Assembly (NCBI GenBank): GCA_963741505.1
Contig: CAVUIJ010000029.1
Coordinates: forward strand, 91,123-155,122
Reading direction: 5' to 3'
Source: JAKFWF01 sp963741505
Lineage (GTDB): Bacteria > Pseudomonadota > Alphaproteobacteria > Rhizobiales > Hyphomicrobiaceae
DNA length: 64,000 bases
In this document: positions 58,818-64,000 of the stretch, piece by piece
How positions within the stretch are numbered: the first letter of the stretch is position 1
Layout: every line of letters begins with the position of its first letter
Program-made: the position numbers and the translations under genes
Notes under the pieces: model-generated
Told to the model about the DNA's origin: nothing
Database searches by the model: none
Seen by the model: the letters and a program-made list of their open reading frames with translations, nothing else

Positions 58818-58845
58818 CGTTCAACGATTAGGACAGTGGCTTGGG

Positions 58846-60054
58846 ATGGCAACAATGATGAGACGGACTATCCGCGTATTGGCGTTTGCGGCAATCGGCC
58901 TGCTGGCCGCAGAACTAAGCATGGCACAACAAACGCCGCGCAAAGCTGCTGCCCAGGGGACGCCAAAGTCGGCACTGGTGGGAGAGAGTTCATCAGTTCA
59001 ACGCATGAACGAGTGGACGGTGGGCCTGGCGGGCGGCCTGCTCGAAGGCACTTTCATTCGGTTCGCGGCCGAAATCGGCAAAGTTCTCGACGATCCGCCC
59101 AATCTGCGCGTCCTTCCGGTAGTCTCGTACGGCGCCGTCGGCAACGTCGAGGATCTGCTCTATCTGAAGGGCATCGACGTTGCCATTACGCAGGCCGACG
59201 TGCTCGATCACTTCAAGCGTGAGGGCAAGACGACCAACATCGGCGACCGCATCAACTACATCATACGCTTCTTCCTTTCCGAGGTGCACATCTATGCCCG
59301 CCCGGAAATCAAGAAGATCGAGGATCTGGCCGGCAAGAAGGTCAGCTTCAATACTGTCGGCAGCGCTGCCAACTTGACCGGTGGCATTGTCTTTGATCGC
59401 CTCGGCGTCAAAGCCGAGCGCATATTCATGAACAACTCTCTTGCGCTCGAGAAGATGCGCAGCGGCGAGATCGCCGCTGTGGTCCACGTCGTCGGCAAGC
59501 CTAATGAACTGTTCTCCAAATTCAAACCGGAGCCGGGCTTCCATTTCCTGCCAATCGAGTACTCGGATAAATTCGCCGACTACTATGTGCCGATCGAGCT
59601 GACGAACGAGGACTACCCCAATCTCATAGCGAAAGGCGAAAAGGTCAATTCGATCGGTGTTTCGACAGTGCTCGCGGTCTACAACTGGCCCAAAGAGAGT
59701 GACCGCTACCGCCGCGTAACGCGCTTCATCGAGCAGCTATTCGCCAAGTTCGAACAGTTCCAGAAACCGCCGTTCCAGCCAAAATGGAAAGAGATCAATC
59801 TTGCTGCGACGGTGCCTGGATGGAAGCGCTATGCCGCCTCCGAGGAGATACTTGCCCAAATGAAGCCGGCCGAGGCGCCGGCAGCAGCTTCGGCGACAAC
59901 AGTGACGGAGGTGGCGGCACGAAACCAGTTCGAAGCGTTCGTCGCGCGCCGCGGCCGCAGCCTCGGCAAGTCGCAGTTGACGGACAAGGAGCGCGAGGCG
60001 CTGTTCAAGGAGTATCGCTCGTGGCTTGAGAAGGAGGCCAGCAAGCCACGCTAG
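58846..60054 (+). CDS. TAXI-family TRAP-type solute-binding protein
   Basis: Periplasmic binding protein of 402 residues, TAXI (TRAP-associated extracytoplasmic immunogenic) type. The signal peptide is RVLAFAAIGLLAAELSMAQ; the core shows LLEGTFIRFAAEIGKVL, ISYGAVGN-like SYGAVGNVEDLLYL, DVAITQADVLDHF and the domain-link KKVSFNTVGSAANLTGGIVFDRLG. The ~80-residue C-terminal extension after PGWKRYAASEEIL is unusual and contains an acidic, charged helix. No TRAP permease is adjacent; the DctQM pair is 19 kb away. It may act as a sensor or partner a distant transporter. Confidence 0.88.
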   Translation: MATMMRRTIRVLAFAAIGLLAAELSMAQQTPRKAAAQGTPKSALVGESSSVQRMNEWTVGLAGGLLEGTFIRFAAEIGKVLDDPPNLRVLPVVSYGAVGNVEDLLYLKGIDVAITQADVLDHFKREGKTTNIGDRINYIIRFFLSEVHIYARPEIKKIEDLAGKKVSFNTVGSAANLTGGIVFDRLGVKAERIFMNNSLALEKMRSGEIAAVVHVVGKPNELFSKFKPEPGFHFLPIEYSDKFADYYVPIELTNEDYPNLIAKGEKVNSIGVSTVLAVYNWPKESDRYRRVTRFIEQLFAKFEQFQKPPFQPKWKEINLAATVPGWKRYAASEEILAQMKPAEAPAAASATTVTEVAARNQFEAFVARRGRSLGKSQLTDKEREALFKEYRSWLEKEASKPR

Positions 60055-60206
60055 TCCGCTTATCAAATGAAGTGGAACGGCCGAGCCGCCGCGCCAGGCG
60101 GCTCGTGCCGTACAGCGCCGGCTCGTATCCGGCGGTTGCAAGGTATGAACGTTCAAGTCGTCGCTCAAGCGAAATCCAAGTGCAGTTCGAGACGGAGGAA
60201 AAGACC

Positions 60207-61859
60207 GTGAGAGTTCCTTTGAAGCAGCAAGCCATCCGGCTCGCCGCGATCGGTGTTGCTGCGGGGTCCATGTTCATGGCCGTGGCGGTCGAAGCGCAGA
60301 CACCGAAAGCGCAGCAAGCCAAGCAGACACCACCAGCACAACCGGCCGCGCAGACGCCGAAAAAAGGCGGGACCTTGAACTTCTCGGTCGTTGCCGAGCC
60401 GCCGAACTACGATTGCCACGCGAGCACGACGTTTGCTCTCGTGCATCCGATTGCGCCGCACTATTCGACGCTGTTGAAGTTCGACGCCAAGGCCTATCCG
60501 ACGGTCGTCGGTGATCTCGCCGAGACTTGGTCGAGCACCCCCGACGGCCTCAGCCACACCTTCAAATTGCGACGGAACGTGAAGTTCCACGATGGTTCGC
60601 CGCTCACCTCCGCCGATATCAAAGCGAGCTACGACCGCATCATCAACCCGCCGACGGGCGTCGTATCGGCGCGCCGTGCCTACTATGCCGACGTCGCGGC
60701 GATTGAAACTCCCGACCCATACACCGTCGTATTCAAGATGAAGGCGGCGGTCTCGGGTTTGATGGAAAGCTTGGCCTCTCCCTATAACTGCATCTACAAA
60801 GCCGCCAAGCTCAAGGACAACCCGCGCTATCCGGAAACGGAGATTCTCGGAACGGGGCCCTTCGTCTTCGTCGAACACGTCAAGGGCTCGCACTGGGCGG
60901 GCAAGCGCTTCGACGACTACTTTCGCAAGGGCCTGCCGCTGCTCGACGGCTACAAGGCCTTCTTCGTGAAGTCGAATGCGGTGATGCCGGGGCTCATGGG
61001 CGGCCAGTTCGACGCTGAGTTCCGTGGTCGTTCACCGACCGAGGTGCAGCAGCTGACGCCGCAGCTCAAGGAGCAGTTTACGCTGGGCGAGGTCCCCTGG
61101 GTTTCCAACCTGCAGGTCATCTTCAATACCAAGCGCAAGCCGTTCGACGACATTCGCGTCCGTCAGGCCTTGTCAATGGCAATCGACCGCTGGGCCGGCG
61201 CCGAGGCATTGAGCAAGATCTCCATATTGCGGTACGTCGGCGGTGTCATGCGGCCGGGTTACGCCATGGAACTGCCTCCAGCAGAGCTGGTGAAGCTTCC
61301 CGGCTACGCCAAGGACATTGCGAAATCGCGCGAAGAGGCCAAGAAGCTGCTCAAGGCAGCGGGCGTCGAGACGCTGACATTCAAGCTGCTGAACCGGAAT
61401 GTGGCCGAGCCGTATTCTCCCGGCGGCATCTATTTCATCGACCAGATGCGGCGGATCGGCGTCACCGTCGAGCATAACCAGCTCGAGACCAAGCTCTATC
61501 TCGATGCCTTGCAGGCCGGCAACTTCGATGTCGCCATCGAGTTCAATTCGGACTTCATGGATGACCCGACACAACAGTTCAGCAAGTTCCTGACCAAGAA
61601 GGCCTCGCCGACCGCCTACTCGGGTCATGAGGATGCGAAGATCGACGAGCTCTACGAAAAGCAGCGGCGCACGCTCGATCCGGCCGAACGCAAGAAGGTG
61701 GTCAACGAGCTCGACAAATACGTCATCACCACCGCCTACAACGTGCCGCTGTTGTGGTGGCAGCGCATCATCGCCAACAATAAGAAGATCAAGGGCTGGC
61801 ATATGACGCCCAGCCATTATCTAGGCCAGGACCTCGCCGAGGTCTGGCTGGATCAATAG
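60207..61859 (+). CDS. ABC-type peptide/nickel-family substrate-binding protein (SBP family 5)
   Basis: Periplasmic family-5 binding protein of 550 residues. I choose the GTG at 60207 because a perfect GGAGGA box precedes it and the protein then starts with a signal peptide (AIRLAAIGVAAGSMFMAVAVEAQ). Longer frames begin in non-coding sequence. The mature protein contains GGTLNFSVVAEPPNYDCHAS, YSTLLKFDAKAYPTVVGDLA and the SBP5 signature LRRNVKFHDGSPLTSADIKAS. The usual dpp/opp permeases and ATPases are absent on both sides. The 152-base gap from the TAXI gene suggests loose linkage. Confidence 0.92.
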   Translation: MRVPLKQQAIRLAAIGVAAGSMFMAVAVEAQTPKAQQAKQTPPAQPAAQTPKKGGTLNFSVVAEPPNYDCHASTTFALVHPIAPHYSTLLKFDAKAYPTVVGDLAETWSSTPDGLSHTFKLRRNVKFHDGSPLTSADIKASYDRIINPPTGVVSARRAYYADVAAIETPDPYTVVFKMKAAVSGLMESLASPYNCIYKAAKLKDNPRYPETEILGTGPFVFVEHVKGSHWAGKRFDDYFRKGLPLLDGYKAFFVKSNAVMPGLMGGQFDAEFRGRSPTEVQQLTPQLKEQFTLGEVPWVSNLQVIFNTKRKPFDDIRVRQALSMAIDRWAGAEALSKISILRYVGGVMRPGYAMELPPAELVKLPGYAKDIAKSREEAKKLLKAAGVETLTFKLLNRNVAEPYSPGGIYFIDQMRRIGVTVEHNQLETKLYLDALQAGNFDVAIEFNSDFMDDPTQQFSKFLTKKASPTAYSGHEDAKIDELYEKQRRTLDPAERKKVVNELDKYVITTAYNVPLLWWQRIIANNKKIKGWHMTPSHYLGQDLAEVWLDQ

Positions 61860-61895
61860 CCTCTGTCACCATGGTGAAGGAGGAACGTCGAGCTG

Positions 61896-61928
61896 CTGCC
61901 GTCAGCCCGTGCATCAGGCTGGCGGCAG
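61896..61928. terminator. Hairpin after the SBP5 gene
   Basis: Arms 61896-61907 and 61917-61928 form a 12-pair stem with one G-U pair and a 9-base loop, 36 bases after the stop codon. There is no T-run, but the place and stability suit a terminator. Confidence 0.5.
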
Positions 61929-62101
61929 TGATCGGCAGTTCAATCGCGCATCGGTGCAGTTCACACCGCATGCTCTGCGCCGACGCCTGGCGGTCGGCGC
62001 ATACGACCAATTCGCTGAATTGACCGGAGATCATACGCCGTCCCGGTCGGGCGCAATCGCAAGCTGAAAGCGCACCCGGGCTCAGCTGCGCTGAGGTCGA
62101 A

Positions 62102-62470
62102 TCAGAACAAAAAAAGGAAGCTGGCGGTGGAAGCAGGCACCTGCGAACCCGTCGCCGCCATGGAGACCACCATGGGAGTCACCATGCACCGCACGTTCTC
62201 AAACAGGCCCGGGCGACGATGGATCGCATGGTATTGCGAGTTGCCACCCATGCACTGGCTGTATAGGTTGACCTTCATTTTCGAAAGCGTCGGGTGGGCA
62301 TCGACATATTTCTTGACGCCGACGCAGTCGCGCTACTCCCACTGACCAATGCCACTGAGGCCCCCGTTCGCAGCGCCTCTGTTGCCGTGGTTGCGGATGT
62401 CATAGGTGAGCACGTTGTAGCCGGCATCGGTCAGATGTGCTCGTGCGATCGACGTAGACTTGGTCGCCGA
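62102..62470 (-). pseudogene. Alpha/beta-hydrolase fragment with nonsense codon
   Basis: The minus strand reads ARAHLTDAGYNVLTYDIRNH, then GLSGIGQWE, a TAG stop (62333-62335), and RDCVGVKKYVDAHPTLSKMK, followed by LYSQCMGGNSQYHAIHRR. This is the middle of an alpha/beta hydrolase, including the nucleophile-elbow region. The stop most likely replaces a Trp (QWEWRDC is expected). No N-terminal oxyanion part exists upstream and the end runs off after VVSMAATG. It is a pseudogene by truncation and nonsense mutation. Confidence 0.8.
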
Positions 62471-62500
62471 GCACGATCTTGACCTGTTGTGGCGGTGGCG

Positions 62501-62695
62501 CCCATCCAGCAGCTTGTCGAGGATCTCCCCATCGGGAATGCCTGGATGTCGGGCGGCCAGGAACACCAGCTCGACCGGATGACCGCTCAACCGCCCTGTC
62601 AATTGCGCCAACAATGGGCTATCCGGCCCGAGGCACTCGTCAATGACGATGCGCTCGATCGGGAGCCCCGCACGGTGCCCGCTTTGCTTCGGCAT
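62501..62695 (-). pseudogene. PIN-like (DUF5615-like) protein, 3' truncated
   Basis: About 65 residues match the start of small PIN-like proteins: ERIVIDECLGPDSPLLAQLT, then HPVELVFLAARHPGIPDGEI and LDKLLDG. The acidic residues at the family positions are present (DE, D). After position 62501 the frame runs without break into the hydrolase pseudogene, so the natural end is lost. The ATG at 62695 is 20 bases after the SEC-C gene stop, so the two may be a gene pair. Recognition is by eye and moderate. Confidence 0.5.
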
Positions 62696-62715
62696 AGGCT
62701 CCAGCACCGTCGCTT

Positions 62716-63585
62716 CTATCGGCGGATTGTGATTGTCAACTCCGTGCGGCGAGTGCCGGCGCCGCTGAGGCCCTTGCCCTTGCAGCACTTTTTGAATTTC
62801 TTGCCGGAGCCGCACGGACAGGGATCATTCCGACCCGTGGACTGCTGGGAAAATCTGTCCGCAACGACGACGCGCGTGCGTTTCCGGGCATGGGCATAGA
62901 TCGCACAGAGCTTTTTGTGTCGCGCCTGCAGCTTCGGGTAGAGATCCGGTATAGTGCTTTCCATCAGGCGTCTGAATGTCGCCACATCGCATGGCAGTGG
63001 CTCGCCCGCGACACGTTCCCAAGTTTTGGCATCGTAGTTGACATCGACCGAGCTGGTGGTCTCGAGCGCGCCACCCTCTTGCCTGATCGGTAGAAGGTTG
63101 AGATGGGCATCCGTGCAGCCGCAGCGGTGCTTCACGCAATACTGGTCGAGCACGACGTACTCGATGCCGTCGACGACCACTTGCATCGTCTCGGCAAACG
63201 GCAGGATGTCGTTGTAGGTCTGCATCATCGACGAGCGCTCGATCTCGTCAAAATCGAATTCAGCCTGGATCTCCGCCGGCTTGGCATGCTCCGTCTCGTG
63301 TCTCTTGATCATGAAATGAAGCTCGCCGAGGAGATCGAAGTCGGCGGGCTCCATAGCGGCGAGCAGGGTCTCGGCGAAGGCCATGTCGGATTGTGCGGCG
63401 CTTCTTCTGAACGTGGCGTCAATCGTTCGTGTGCCGATGTCCACGCCCACTTTGCGCTCCGGTGTCGGCACCGGCGCGGCGGGGACGCCCGGCGCGCGAG
63501 AGCGGAACGCAATATTCACGGTGTGACACCGGCAGGCCGGGTTTCTGCAGGTATCGGCGACGCAGTCGAATTCCTCGACACTATC
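62716..63585 (-). CDS. SEC-C motif protein with N-terminal cysteine cluster; 5' end uncertain
   Basis: The C-terminus has the SEC-C zinc motif GRNDPCPCGSGKKFKKCCKG, as in SecA and YecA proteins. An N-terminal cysteine cluster (CVADTCRNPACRCHTVNIAF) and a middle domain (QVVVDGIEYVVLDQYCVKHR, then CGCTDAHLNLL) suggest a metal-binding protein of about 290 residues. The open frame continues to 63945, but that part is antisense to an FAD-oxidoreductase fragment, so its true start is lost or lies within 63384-63585. Internal ATG at 63384 is the fallback start. Confidence 0.65.
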   Translation of the reverse strand, partial: DSVEEFDCVADTCRNPACRCHTVNIAFRSRAPGVPAAPVPTPERKVGVDIGTRTIDATFRRSAAQSDMAFAETLLAAMEPADFDLLGELHFMIKRHETEHAKPAEIQAEFDFDEIERSSMMQTYNDILPFAETMQVVVDGIEYVVLDQYCVKHRCGCTDAHLNLLPIRQEGGALETTSSVDVNYDAKTWERVAGEPLPCDVATFRRLMESTIPDLYPKLQARHKKLCAIYAHARKRTRVVVADRFSQQSTGRNDPCPCGSGKKFKKCCKGKGLSGAGTRRTELTITIRR

Positions 63586-63621
63586 GCCTGCGGGAACACT
63601 CGCGTCATTCCGCGCGCGGCC

Positions 63622-64000
63622 GTGAAGAAGCGCATCGTTGTGGTGGGGGGCGGTCCCGCCGGGCTCGAGGCTGCGCGTGTCTGCGGCGAGCGCGGTCACC
63701 ACGTCAGCCTGATCGAGGCCGAGCCTCAGGTTGGCGGCCAGCTCAACGTCGCAGCCAAGCTCGGCTGGCGCGGTGCCCACCTGACCATCGCGCAATGGCT
63801 CGAGGCCCAATGCCAGCGGCTGCAGGTCGATATGTGGATTGGGTATCACGCAGATGTCGAAATGGTTGAGAAGCTCAAACCCGACATCGTCGTGCTCGCC
63901 ACTAAAGGCTACCCCAATATCGGCCCGATCGAAGGCGGCGAGCACGTTACGAACTCGTGGGACATCCTTGCCGGGCGCGTCAAGCCCGGCGAGCGCGTAC
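63622..64000 (+). pseudogene. FAD/NAD-binding C-terminal part of an old-yellow-enzyme-type oxidoreductase, 5' truncated and cut by the window end
   Basis: The frame reads RIVVVGGGPAGLEAARVCGE with the GxGxxG motif, then VSLIEAEPQVGGQLNVAAKL and NSWDILAGRVKPGERV, matching the C-terminal half of dimethylamine dehydrogenase/2,4-dienoyl-CoA reductase-like flavoproteins. The N-terminal TIM-barrel and the Fe-S cysteine cluster that should precede it are absent: upstream residues are unrelated and lie opposite the SEC-C gene. The GTG at 63622 is only the first in-frame start of the homologous part. The gene continues past base 64000. Confidence 0.7.

Noticed and set aside
62333..62815. 160-codon minus-strand open frame taken as one protein
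   Set aside because: It is a composite of antisense/SEC-C tail, PIN-like start and alpha/beta-hydrolase fragment that belong to three different genes.
63586..63945. N-terminal 120 codons of the long SEC-C open frame
   Set aside because: This part is the antisense of conserved FAD-binding sequence on the plus strand, so it is unlikely to be true protein.

Overview
The window is GC-rich DNA of an alphaproteobacterium, most likely a member of the Hyphomicrobiales (Bradyrhizobiaceae/Xanthobacteraceae-like). This rests on gene order and family content: an aa3 cytochrome oxidase operon (coxB-coxA-ctaB-small protein-ctaG-coxC-DUF983), sdhE-mfd divergent from recG, DUF502-glmS-glmU, an IalB-family protein, an OpgH glucosyltransferase and a HAAT-type ABC transporter. 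The placement is inferred from gene content, not from a database search. I saw no rRNA, tRNA or CRISPR array.

Layout. 1-6 kb: the cytochrome c oxidase operon on the minus strand, with an FNR/FixK-like palindrome upstream of coxB. 6-21 kb: housekeeping genes (IalB family, mfd, sdhE, recG, DUF502, glmS, glmU) with a HigBA toxin-antitoxin pair and two SPOR-like cell-envelope proteins between them. 21-37 kb: a mixed metabolic and envelope region (zinc metallopeptidase, malonyl-CoA decarboxylase, 2-hydroxyacid dehydrogenase, PYROXD2-like oxidoreductase, FkbM methyltransferase, ClpP-like periplasmic protein, OpgH, Zn-dehydrogenase, HrpB helicase, ABC exporter, GT2 glycosyltransferase). 37-40 kb: a TRAP transporter (small membrane protein, DctQ, DctM). 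40-44 kb: a ThDP enzyme and a divergent acyl-CoA synthetase. 44-56 kb: a CoA-thioester catabolic cluster in two minus-strand operons, two acyl-CoA dehydrogenases/enoyl-CoA hydratase/SDR and livKHMGF/ligase/oxidoreductase/thioesterase/TetR. 57-62 kb: three exported proteins without permeases (Sel1-type, TAXI, family-5 binding protein). 62-64 kb: a scarred end in which an alpha/beta-hydrolase pseudogene and a headless FAD-oxidoreductase fragment flank a SEC-C protein and a PIN-like fragment.

How the genes work together. The clearest system is the 44-56 kb cluster. Identical half-sites GAATGA-N4-TCATTC lie in front of both livK and the SDR gene, and a TetR regulator closes the livK operon. Uptake (LivKHMGF), CoA activation, dehydrogenation, hydration and second oxidation would therefore be one regulon. 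The SDR and ligase resemble BadH and AliA of cyclohexanecarboxylate degradation, but no ring-cleaving BadI or thiolase is present.

Two points need attention. About twenty conserved-gene reading frames are broken by single-base shifts, mostly insertions, which looks like an unpolished assembly; I annotate these as single genes and mark the breaks. Independently, the oxidase has lost both carboxylate ligands of its non-redox Mg/Mn site (Asp to Asn in subunit I, Glu to Val in subunit II), although all redox and proton-channel residues I could check remain.
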